Of a stretch of DNA of 35,005 bases, positions 15,835 through 23,013 are shown piece after piece. The notes under the pieces are model-generated. The model was not told the DNA's origin. It made no database searches and saw nothing but the letters and a program-made list of their open reading frames with translations. The DNA is taken from the NCBI RefSeq assembly GCF_000620625.1, contig NZ_KK211157.1:184505-219509 (forward strand), written 5' to 3'. Every line of letters begins with the position of its first letter. Position 1 is the first letter of the stretch. The translations under genes and the position numbers were made by a program. Source of the DNA: Mycobacterium sp. URHB0044 (lineage in GTDB: Bacteria; Actinomycetota; Actinomycetes; Mycobacteriales; Mycobacteriaceae).

Positions 15835-17223
15835 TCAGTTCGCCACCGCGTCGGCGAACCGCGCGAAGTTCGTCGCGAACCGGTCGACGTCCTCGCGGTC
15901 GTGCTGAACGGACAACAGCCATTGCTCCACCTTCCCCCACGGCGGGAGAAACACACCACCATTGTGCTGCACGAGCCAGTGCAGATGTCCGAGTCGAGCG
16001 TCGATCTGGAGGAAGTCGCGGAACTCGCGGACCGGCTCGCGCCGGAACGTCACACAACCCTTGGCACCCACCGAGACGACGTGCCAGTCGTAGCCGTGTT
16101 CGGCGATGGTGGCCTGCAGCGCGTCGCGCAGGTGCGCCGCGTTCGCGTCGAGTCGGCGGTAGGCGTCGGGGGTGAGCACCTCGGCCAGCGTGGCACGCGT
16201 GGCCGCCATCGCCAGCGGGTTGCCGTTGAAGGTGCCGACCTGCTCGTAGCGGCCGTCGGCGATGGCCGACATCACCTCGGTGGTGCCGCCGATCGCGGCG
16301 ACCGCGATGCCGCCGCCCAAAGCCTTTGCCAAACACACCATGTCGGGCACCACGCCGGACAGGGCGGTGACGCCGCCCGGCCCGGTGGTGAAGCCGGTCT
16401 TGACCTCGTCGAAGATCAGAAACGCCCCGGCCTCGTGCACCAGGTCGCGGATGGCCGCGAGGTAGCCGGCGTCGGGCGGAATGATGCCTGCGTTCATCAT
16501 CACGGGCTCGAGAATCATGGCGGCCACCCGGCCACGATGCTCGGCGAGCGCGCGGGCGACGGCGTCGACGTCGTTGAACGGCACGACGACCACCAGCTCG
16601 CGGATCGCGGCCGGAATGCCGGAATTGCCGGGCACGCCCGTCGGATGGTCGCGTGGCCCGACCTCGTCCGCGTCGGGCAGCACCGACACCTGTACCGAGT
16701 CGTGGTGCCCGTGGTAGCAACCCTCGACCTTGATGATGAGGTCGCAACCCGTCAGCGCCCGGGCCAAATGAACGGCATCCATGGTGGCCTCGGTGCCCGA
16801 ATTCGCGAACCGCCACAGCGGCAGACCGAACCGGCGCGACAGCTCGCCCGCGATCCAGATCGCGTCCTCGGTGGGCTGGGCGAAATGGGTGCCGCGGCGC
16901 ACGCGATCGCTGACCGCGGCCACGATCGCCGGATGAGCGTGTCCCGCAATGGAAGCGCCGTACCCGCCGTGCATGTCGACGTACTCGGTGCCGTCGACGT
17001 CGTACACCTTCGAGCCGGCGCCGTGACTCATCCACACCGCTTGCGGTTCGGCGATCTGCCAGTTGGACGTCGCGCCGCCGGCGAGGTGCTCGCGGGCCAG
17101 GGCGATGAGTTCGGTGCTGCGCGGCTGACGACGGAGGAAGACCTGCTCCTCGTCCGCGATCAACTGGGCCAGCCGATCCCTTAGGACATCCGACACCGGA
17201 CTCTCGATCACCGATGAAGCCAT
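15835..17223 (-). CDS. Class III PLP-dependent aminotransferase (GSA-aminomutase-like)
   Basis: This protein of about 462 residues has the class III aminotransferase order: GSKVYDVDGTEYVDMHGGYG, NSGTEATMDAVHLARALTG, CYHGHHDSV, FDEVKTGFTTGPGG and LAKALGGGIAVAAIGG, in which the Lys of AKALGGG forms the PLP Schiff base. The ATG at 17223 is selected because GGAGG stands 8 bases upstream; the longer frame from 17292 begins inside operator site 3. It resembles glutamate-1-semialdehyde aminomutase but is about 30 residues longer and is co-transcribed with potA, so a catabolic aminotransferase acting on an imported amine or omega-amino acid is more likely than haem synthesis. The amino donor and acceptor are unknown. 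Confidence 0.88.
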   Translation of the reverse strand: MASSVIESPVSDVLRDRLAQLIADEEQVFLRRQPRSTELIALAREHLAGGATSNWQIAEPQAVWMSHGAGSKVYDVDGTEYVDMHGGYGASIAGHAHPAIVAAVSDRVRRGTHFAQPTEDAIWIAGELSRRFGLPLWRFANSGTEATMDAVHLARALTGCDLIIKVEGCYHGHHDSVQVSVLPDADEVGPRDHPTGVPGNSGIPAAIRELVVVVPFNDVDAVARALAEHRGRVAAMILEPVMMNAGIIPPDAGYLAAIRDLVHEAGAFLIFDEVKTGFTTGPGGVTALSGVVPDMVCLAKALGGGIAVAAIGGTTEVMSAIADGRYEQVGTFNGNPLAMAATRATLAEVLTPDAYRRLDANAAHLRDALQATIAEHGYDWHVVSVGAKGCVTFRREPVREFRDFLQIDARLGHLHWLVQHNGGVFLPPWGKVEQWLLSVQHDREDVDRFATNFARFADAVAN

Positions 17224-17282
17224 GGCCGAACCTCCACTCTCCAGCGGTTGAATTTTCCTCGCGCAAGCGCTCGTCAGCGGTT

Positions 17283-17298
17283 GACTGAGCATTCAGTC
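17283..17298. promoter_or_regulatory. TetR-type operator, site 3 (aminotransferase / potD divergent promoter)
   Basis: GACTGAGCATTCAGTC is a perfect 6-bp inverted repeat with a 4-base centre, one base different from site 1. For the minus-strand aminotransferase, TTGATC - 18 bases - TAGACT forms a good sigma-A-like promoter whose -10 box (17295-17300) overlaps the operator. TTGACT at 17281-17286 could be a -35 for potD. A repressor here would control the transporter and the aminotransferase together. Confidence 0.75.
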
Positions 17299-17350
17299 TA
17301 TGCGAGAGTCCTAGCAGCGATCAAGACGCGAAACCTTCGGGGAGGCCCAG

Positions 17351-18595
17351 ATGCCAGTGCCCAACGGACCCGCTCCGAGCCGTCGACAATTCCTGCAGCG
17401 CGCCGCAATTCTCGCGGCAACGGCTCCTACACTCGGCGCCTTCCTCGCCGCGTGTTCGAAGCCATCGGCAACACAGGGATCCAGTTCCAGCCTGACGATC
17501 GCGAAGCCGGACAGCCCGGTCAAATGGCCGATCGCCGACGACAACAAGGCCATCGGCGACAACCTGCCGCCCGAGAAGGGCGCGACGCTCAAGATCTACA
17601 ACTACGCCGACTACCTCAGCCCCAAGGCCATCAAGGACTTCGAAGATCAGTACGGGGTCAAGATCGAGGTCTCGACGTTCAACGACGGCGACGAGGCGAT
17701 CACCAAACTCCGCAGTGGCGTCGATTTCGACATCTACAACGCCAATTACACCGAGATCAGCCGTCTGGTCACCGGGGGCCTGGTGCGGCCACTGAATCAC
17801 AGTTACCTCCCCAACATCTCCAACGTGTGGCCGAGTTTCACCAACCCCTGGTACGACCAAGGTTGGCAGTACACCGTGCCCTACACCATCTACACCACCG
17901 GAATGGGTTGGCGCACGGATCAAGTGCCCGCCGACATCGGCAAACTGAGCAATCCCTATGCCGCGCTGTGGGATCCCGCGTACAAGGACAAGACCGCGAT
18001 CATCGACGACTTCCACACCGCGATGGCTATGGTGCTACTCAAAGAGGGCATCACCGACGTCAACACGTCATCGGCCGACGATCTGAAGATGGTGGGCGAG
18101 CAGCTCACCGCACTGGGGAAGGCGACGTCGCCCAAGGTGACCATCACCATGTACAGCGACATGCCCGCCGGACAAATCGGGCTATGTCAGATGTGGTCGG
18201 GCGACATCATCAACGCGCAGTCCTACCTTCCCGAGGGCATCGGACCCGAGATCCTGCGGTACTGGTTCCCGCAGGACGGCAAGGGCCTGGTCGACAACGA
18301 CATGTTGGTCACGCTCAAGGGCGGAAAGAACCCCGTGCTGGCCCACCTGTTCCTCAACCACATGCTCGACCCCGCCGTCGCCAAGGAGAACTTCTCGGCG
18401 ATCGGGTATCAGCCGCCGCAGAATTCGATCACCGCTGATTCGCTGGTGGCAGAGGAGTTCATCCCGGAGAACCTCCGGTCGGCGATCGTCAAGCCGGAGT
18501 ACTTCGACACCGGCTATCGGCTGCTCGAGCTCGACACCACCAACGAGGACGCGTGGCGCAACGTCTGGAACGCGTTCAACTCCGGCGGGTCATAG
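17351..18595 (+). CDS. potD: Spermidine/putrescine-type ABC transporter substrate-binding lipoprotein (Tat-exported)
   Basis: This 414-residue protein begins with a twin-arginine signal SRRQFLQRAA and lipobox FLAAC (Cys35), so it should be exported folded and lipid-anchored. The mature part has the PotD/PotF fold: LKIYNYADYLSPKAIKDFE, FDIYNANYTEISRLV and GQIGLCQMWSGDIINAQ. GGGGAGG lies 6 bases before the ATG. It is the first gene of potD-potB-potC and is divergent from aminotransferase-potA across operator site 3. It binds the cationic substrate outside the membrane. PotD relatives also bind other cationic or N-containing solutes, so the exact ligand is open. Confidence 0.9.
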   Translation: MPVPNGPAPSRRQFLQRAAILAATAPTLGAFLAACSKPSATQGSSSSLTIAKPDSPVKWPIADDNKAIGDNLPPEKGATLKIYNYADYLSPKAIKDFEDQYGVKIEVSTFNDGDEAITKLRSGVDFDIYNANYTEISRLVTGGLVRPLNHSYLPNISNVWPSFTNPWYDQGWQYTVPYTIYTTGMGWRTDQVPADIGKLSNPYAALWDPAYKDKTAIIDDFHTAMAMVLLKEGITDVNTSSADDLKMVGEQLTALGKATSPKVTITMYSDMPAGQIGLCQMWSGDIINAQSYLPEGIGPEILRYWFPQDGKGLVDNDMLVTLKGGKNPVLAHLFLNHMLDPAVAKENFSAIGYQPPQNSITADSLVAEEFIPENLRSAIVKPEYFDTGYRLLELDTTNEDAWRNVWNAFNSGGS

Positions 18596-18600
18596 CGTCG

Positions 18601-19506
18601 GTGTTGCAGCGATCCCGGGAGCGCAGCACCCGACTGTGGACCATCCTGGCCGCACCGGGTATCGGCTGGTTGCTGCTGTTCTTCCTCGCGCCGCTCTACG
18701 TGGTGCTGGCGATCGTGTTCGGTCAACGCGACCCGCTCTTCCGCACCGCCGTGCCGGTGTGGAATCCCTTGCAGTGGGACCCCACTCAGTTCACCTACGT
18801 GCTGACCCGCATCGGTCCTGGCGGAGTCTACTTCCCCGCGCTCGCGCGCACCGTCGTCTACGTCGCGGTGGCGAGCGTCCTCTGCCTGTGCATCGCGTTC
18901 CCGGTGGCCTACTACGTCTCCAGACTGGCCGGTAGGCACAAGGGTCTGCTCATCGCGCTGCTGATCGCGCCGTTCTGGATCAGCTACATGATGCGAATGC
19001 TGGCCTGGGTCAACCTGTTACAGAATGACGGCCTGGTCAACAAGATCCTGAGTTTCGGCGGCCTGTTCGACGTCAACGTGGACTGGCTGACCGGCCAGCC
19101 GGTGGTGGTGGTCCTCGGCCTGGCGTATGGCTATGTGCCCTACATGATTCTGCCGCTCTATGCGGGGCTCGACCGCCTGTCTCAGTCGATGCTGGAAGCC
19201 TCCAGAGACCTTGGTGCAAGCCGGGTGTCGTCATTCGTTCGCGTGACGCTGCCAATGTGCAGACCAACCATCATGGCCGCGGTCCTGCTCACCTGCCTGC
19301 CGATGCTCGGCGACTACTTCACCAACGATCTGCTGTCCGCATCACCCAAGACTGCGATGGCCGGAAACCTGATCAACGACAGCGTTCAGGCGCCGGGCCA
19401 GACCGGACAGGCCGGCGCCTTCGTGATGCTGGTGCTGGTCGCCACGGTGCTGCCGATGGTCTACTACGTGCGGGTGACGTTGCGGGGCGACGAGGTGCGG
19501 ACGTGA
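18601..19506 (+). CDS. potB: Spermidine/putrescine-type ABC transporter permease 1
   Basis: This protein of about 301 residues has six predicted membrane segments and the cytoplasmic EAA loop EASRDLGASRVSSFVRVTLP of binding-protein-dependent permeases (BPD_transp_1). The GTG at 18601 follows the potD stop by 5 bases; an ATG-free extension back to 18553 would overlap potD. The end overlaps potC by one base (TGATG). It pairs with PotC to form the channel. Confidence 0.87.
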   Translation: MLQRSRERSTRLWTILAAPGIGWLLLFFLAPLYVVLAIVFGQRDPLFRTAVPVWNPLQWDPTQFTYVLTRIGPGGVYFPALARTVVYVAVASVLCLCIAFPVAYYVSRLAGRHKGLLIALLIAPFWISYMMRMLAWVNLLQNDGLVNKILSFGGLFDVNVDWLTGQPVVVVLGLAYGYVPYMILPLYAGLDRLSQSMLEASRDLGASRVSSFVRVTLPMCRPTIMAAVLLTCLPMLGDYFTNDLLSASPKTAMAGNLINDSVQAPGQTGQAGAFVMLVLVATVLPMVYYVRVTLRGDEVRT

Positions 19507-20384
19507 TGCGTGGACCGGTCGCCTGGTACCGCGATCCATGGCGGCGACCCCGCATTCTGGCCGGCATCACGATCGCGTACCTGGTGTGGTCGCTGCTGCC
19601 GGTGCTCATCGCCGTGGCGTTCTCCTTCAACGACGGCAGATCCCGAACCAATTGGCAGGGCTTCTCGTTTCGCTGGTACTGGGGCGATCAGACGAAGTCG
19701 GTCTGGCACGACGCCTCCCTGCACACGGCGCTGCTGCAGACGCTGAAGCTCGGGCTGCTCGCCACCGTGATCGCCGTTCCACTCGGGGTACTGTTCGCCA
19801 TCGGCGTCGACCGGTGGCGAGGCCGCCTGCCTGCCGGCGCCAACGTGCTGATGTTGATTTCGTTCGTGATTCCCGAGGTGCTGCTCGCCGTCGCCCTGCT
19901 GTTCATGGTGACCTCGCTGGCGCTGCCGTTCGGCCTGGGCACCGATGCGCAGGTGGTCGGACTCGTGACGTATCAGGTGGCCTACCCGGCAGTGCTGGTG
20001 CGTGCGCGGCTGGCCACCATCGGGCCGCAATACGAGGAAGCCGCAATGGATCTCGGCGCCTCACAGGTGGAGGCTCTACGCCGGGTCACGCTGCCGATGT
20101 TGATGCCCGCGATCTTCGCCAGCACGGTCCTGGTCTTCGCCGACGTGATCGACGACTTCGTGTTGGTGCGGTATCTGTCCAACGGCTCGGCGACCGAACC
20201 GGTGTCGGTGAAGATCTACAACACCGCGCGGGCCGCGCCAACCCCGGCACTCAATGCCCTTGCGACGCTGTTGCTCCTCGCCGCGTTCGCCGCGGTGGTG
20301 ATCGGCTATCTGATCTTCCGCAGGATGACCCGGAACGACGACACGACCGGCAGCGGCATCGCCGCCTTCGCAGGCGAGACCTGA
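19506..20384 (+). CDS. potC: Spermidine/putrescine-type ABC transporter permease 2
   Basis: This 292-residue permease has six membrane segments, starting ILAGITIAYLVWSLLPVLIA, and the EAA loop EEAAMDLGASQVEALRRVTL. The ATG overlaps the potB stop (TGATG), indicating translational coupling. It completes the importer whose ATPase lies on the opposite strand at 14670. The 50 bases between its end and the Rieske gene hold a separate promoter candidate, so the oxygenase may be transcribed independently or by read-through. Confidence 0.88.
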   Translation: MRGPVAWYRDPWRRPRILAGITIAYLVWSLLPVLIAVAFSFNDGRSRTNWQGFSFRWYWGDQTKSVWHDASLHTALLQTLKLGLLATVIAVPLGVLFAIGVDRWRGRLPAGANVLMLISFVIPEVLLAVALLFMVTSLALPFGLGTDAQVVGLVTYQVAYPAVLVRARLATIGPQYEEAAMDLGASQVEALRRVTLPMLMPAIFASTVLVFADVIDDFVLVRYLSNGSATEPVSVKIYNTARAAPTPALNALATLLLLAAFAAVVIGYLIFRRMTRNDDTTGSGIAAFAGET

Positions 20385-20399
20385 CGCGGTCGCGCCATC

Positions 20400-20428
20400 T
20401 AGACCAATCCGCCTCACCGCAGTAGCCT
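20400..20428 (+). promoter_or_regulatory. Promoter candidate for the Rieske oxygenase (leaderless)
   Basis: TAGACC (20400-20405), a 17-base spacer and TAGCCT (20423-20428) resemble -35 and -10 boxes. The ATG lies 6 bases after the -10 box, so the transcript would start at or next to the start codon, a common arrangement in mycobacteria. No Shine-Dalgarno sequence is present. Confidence 0.45.
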
Positions 20429-20444
20429 GACTGTATGTTCAAAC
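20429..20444. promoter_or_regulatory. Weak fourth copy of the TetR operator, overlapping the Rieske start codon
   Basis: GACTGTATGTTCAAAC keeps GACTG in the left arm and TTCA plus the final C on the right, matching 10 of the 13 positions conserved between sites 1 and 3 outside the variable centre. It begins directly after the -10 candidate and contains the ATG. The symmetry is poor, so this is a suggestion only. Confidence 0.38.
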
Positions 20445-21580
20445 AGCATGATCCGGCGCCGGTTCCGGCCGACGACCTCGCCGCGGCGCTCGCTCCGTTC
20501 GGCCAGTCGCGCATGCTGCCGCGCGCCGCGTACGTCGACGAGGCGGTGTTCGAATGGGAACGGCGCAACATCTTCTCGGGATGGATCTGCGTCGGGCACG
20601 CCGGCGACCTGGACGCCGTTGGAACGCAGCGCGCCGTCGGCTCCGGCGCCAACGGGGTGCTACTGGTGCACGGGGACGACGGCACGATCCGGGCATTCGC
20701 GAACACCTGCAGGCACCGCGGCCACGAACTGCTCGGGTGCGGCGTTACCGCCAAGCGCCGCAACATCGTGTGCCCGTACCACTCCTGGTCGTACCGGCTC
20801 GACGGGCGGGTACGCAACGCGCCCGGCTTCTCCGACGTCGACGGGTTCGACGCGGAGGGGTTCGGCCTCGTCGAACTGCGACTGGTGAACTGGCACGGCT
20901 GGCTGTTCGTCGACCCCAGTGGCGAGGACGCCGACTTCACCGACCACGTCGCCGGGCTGGAAGACGTCGTCGGCCCGTACCGCCCGGAGGAGCTCACGGT
21001 CGTCACCAGGCACTCCTACGAGCTCGCCACCAACTGGAAGGTCATCGCCGAGAACTACCAGGAGTGTTACCACTGTTCGACGATCCACCCCGAGCTGTCC
21101 AGGATCAGCCCACCGACCAGCGGGGCGAATCTGGAGATCGCGGGCGCCTGGATGGGCGGCTGGATGTCGATCGTCGACGGCGCCGACACCATGTCATTGA
21201 CCGGCAAGAGCGGTGGCGTGGCGATCAAGGGTCTTTCCGAACACGAGCTGCGCACCGTCATGTACCTGGTCGGCTATCCCAATCTGCTGGTGAGCCTTCA
21301 TCCCGACTACGTCATGACGCATCTCATGACGCCACTCGCGGTCGACCGGACGCACGTGGAATGCGCATGGGCGTTCCCGAAAGACGTTGCCGCCCAACCG
21401 GACTTCGACCCGTCCTACGCCGTGGACTTCTGGGACCTGACCAACAAGCAGGACTGGGCGGCGTGCGAATCCGTGCAACGTGGGCTGAGTTCACCGCATG
21501 CCCGCCCCGGCCCGCTGGCGCCCGACGAGGACGGCGTCTACCAGTTCGTCACCCGTGTTGCCCGGGCGTACCAGGGCTAG
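20435..21580 (+). CDS. Rieske non-haem iron oxygenase, quaternary-amine type (alpha subunit)
   Basis: This 381-residue protein has an N-terminal Rieske [2Fe-2S] domain with ligands C92-x-H94 (NTCRHRGHELLGC) and C113-x2-H116 (CPYHSW). The catalytic domain has mononuclear-iron His213 and His218 in NYQECYHCSTIHPEL and an Asp in DFWDLTNKQDWAACE. Glu210 occupies the position that is Asp in aromatic-ring dioxygenases; Glu there, with the same spacing, is known from carnitine oxygenase CntA. This places it near the CntA/GbcA/choline-monooxygenase group that N-dealkylates or hydroxylates quaternary amines. No ferredoxin reductase partner is nearby, so electrons must come from elsewhere. Its stop codon shares CTAG with the stop of the convergent aminopeptidase gene. 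Methylated-amine substrate is inferred. Confidence 0.88.
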   Translation: MFKQHDPAPVPADDLAAALAPFGQSRMLPRAAYVDEAVFEWERRNIFSGWICVGHAGDLDAVGTQRAVGSGANGVLLVHGDDGTIRAFANTCRHRGHELLGCGVTAKRRNIVCPYHSWSYRLDGRVRNAPGFSDVDGFDAEGFGLVELRLVNWHGWLFVDPSGEDADFTDHVAGLEDVVGPYRPEELTVVTRHSYELATNWKVIAENYQECYHCSTIHPELSRISPPTSGANLEIAGAWMGGWMSIVDGADTMSLTGKSGGVAIKGLSEHELRTVMYLVGYPNLLVSLHPDYVMTHLMTPLAVDRTHVECAWAFPKDVAAQPDFDPSYAVDFWDLTNKQDWAACESVQRGLSSPHARPGPLAPDEDGVYQFVTRVARAYQG

Positions 21581-23013
21581 TTCCGCGGCTTGACGCCGTT
21601 CGGGCCGTCGGTCGATGCCGCGTACGTTCCCACCGCGAAGGCAACCGCCGGGCCGGTGACGGCCAGTGCGTCCGCGTTGACGTCGTCGAGGCCGTCGTGC
21701 ACCGTGCGGTAGTTGGGGTCGAACGGCGCGCCCGCCCGGCCGCCCCAAAGACGCGCCTGCGCTTCGCTCTTCAGCTGCGATGCACCCGTCGTGATGCCGC
21801 CGACCGGAATGCCTGCGGCGAGGAACGGGCCGTAGTCGGCGGCCCGACTCAATGGCATGTCGGCGGGGCGGACACCGGCGAGGTTGAGATAGCCGGCGAG
21901 CGTGCGCTCGGCGCCTGCCGACCCCTTGGGCACGCTTGCGACGGGGATGCCGGGGCTGGGTTGTCCGGACTGGTCACCGTCGTAGGTGAAGTAGCCGGCG
22001 TTCGGGGATCCGAGCATGTCGAAGTCGAGGTAGACCGCGATGTCGTCGAGGCCTTGCCGGTCGAGGCCCGCGACGTACTTCGTCGACCCCTCCCGCCCGG
22101 CTTCGTCGGAACCCCAGAACGCGAACCGGACGGCGTTGGCCACCGAAGGCGAGCCACCCAGTTGCGCTGCGGTCTCGAGAACGGCGGCCACGCCGGAGCC
22201 GTCGTCGTTCATGCCAGGACTGTTCGGCGCCGACGCCAGGTGGGCACCGGCCACGATCACGTTGTGGGCATCGCCGGTCTTGGTCTGCGCCACGATGTTT
22301 CGCACCTTGACAGAGGTGGACTTCGCGTCGAGGACCAACTGAACCGGTGCCGTGGTGCGCCGCAGCTGCGCGTCGACGTCCGAGCCGATCACCGCGACGG
22401 GCAACTCGAGTCCTTGGTAGTACCCCGCCGGGAAAAGGCCGGGTACCGCAGCGTCACTGACCACGAGCAACCCCGCGGCGCCCTCGGCTCTTGCGGCATC
22501 GTGCTTTTGGACCACCGAGCACCCTCCTGCGTCGACGATCACGATCGCGCCGCGGGCGTTCACGGTGCCGTAATCGGCGCCTCCGCATCCCGCCGGTTTC
22601 TGCGGCCGGAGGCTGAGCGCCTTCACCCCGGCAGGCGCGGTGGCGTGGAGCAGCGACGCTTGCACGACGGCGAACGGCCGGCCGGCAACGGTCAGCGTGG
22701 GATTGCCCGGATCCGTCTGGACCATCCGGTCGAATTCGGGCGTTTGGACGTCGAATCCCTTGTCGCGCAGCACTCCTGCGACATAGTCCACGCTGGCGTC
22801 GTAGCCCGGCGTACCGACGGCGCGGGAGCCCTTGTTGGCCGTCGCGGCGTCGGACAGCCGGTTCAGATGCGTGCGCATGCCGTCGACGGTTACCTTGCCC
22901 GCCAGATCGCGGGCCGGATCGGTCGGTTGATGCGTCGCGGGATGTGCAGACGAACAGGCCGCGACGGCCGCTACGAGGAATGCCAGGGGTGCGAGCGCCG
23001 CCGCCCGCCTCAT
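21577..23013 (-). CDS. M28-family aminopeptidase-like lipoprotein, second copy, probably degenerate active site
   Basis: This 478-residue exported protein has signal MRRAAALAPLAFLVAAVAAC (lipobox Cys20), a PA-like insert and an M28 zinc-peptidase fold. It is a tandem paralogue of the preceding gene and overlaps it by 4 bases (ATGA). Compared with that copy, the HLD motif is HLA (Ala260), the catalytic Glu-Glu pair is Asp303-Glu304, and the last metal His in PNYHKKTDT is Arg436 (PNYRTVHDG); the ND and FDM ligands remain. Loss of a zinc ligand and the general base suggests little or no peptidase activity, though His439 is close enough that a shifted ligand cannot be excluded. It may bind peptides or have an accessory role. 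Confidence 0.88.
   Translation of the reverse strand: MRRAAALAPLAFLVAAVAACSSAHPATHQPTDPARDLAGKVTVDGMRTHLNRLSDAATANKGSRAVGTPGYDASVDYVAGVLRDKGFDVQTPEFDRMVQTDPGNPTLTVAGRPFAVVQASLLHATAPAGVKALSLRPQKPAGCGGADYGTVNARGAIVIVDAGGCSVVQKHDAARAEGAAGLLVVSDAAVPGLFPAGYYQGLELPVAVIGSDVDAQLRRTTAPVQLVLDAKSTSVKVRNIVAQTKTGDAHNVIVAGAHLASAPNSPGMNDDGSGVAAVLETAAQLGGSPSVANAVRFAFWGSDEAGREGSTKYVAGLDRQGLDDIAVYLDFDMLGSPNAGYFTYDGDQSGQPSPGIPVASVPKGSAGAERTLAGYLNLAGVRPADMPLSRAADYGPFLAAGIPVGGITTGASQLKSEAQARLWGGRAGAPFDPNYRTVHDGLDDVNADALAVTGPAVAFAVGTYAASTDGPNGVKPRN

Noticed and set aside
15835..17223. Calling the class III aminotransferase hemL (glutamate-1-semialdehyde aminomutase)
   Set aside because: Sequence blocks are similar, but it is longer, is coupled to potA and shares an operator with transporter genes; no haem genes are near.
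15835..17292. Upstream start (ATG at 17292) for the aminotransferase
   Set aside because: That ATG is inside the operator and has no ribosome binding site, whereas the ATG at 17223 follows GGAGG at good spacing.
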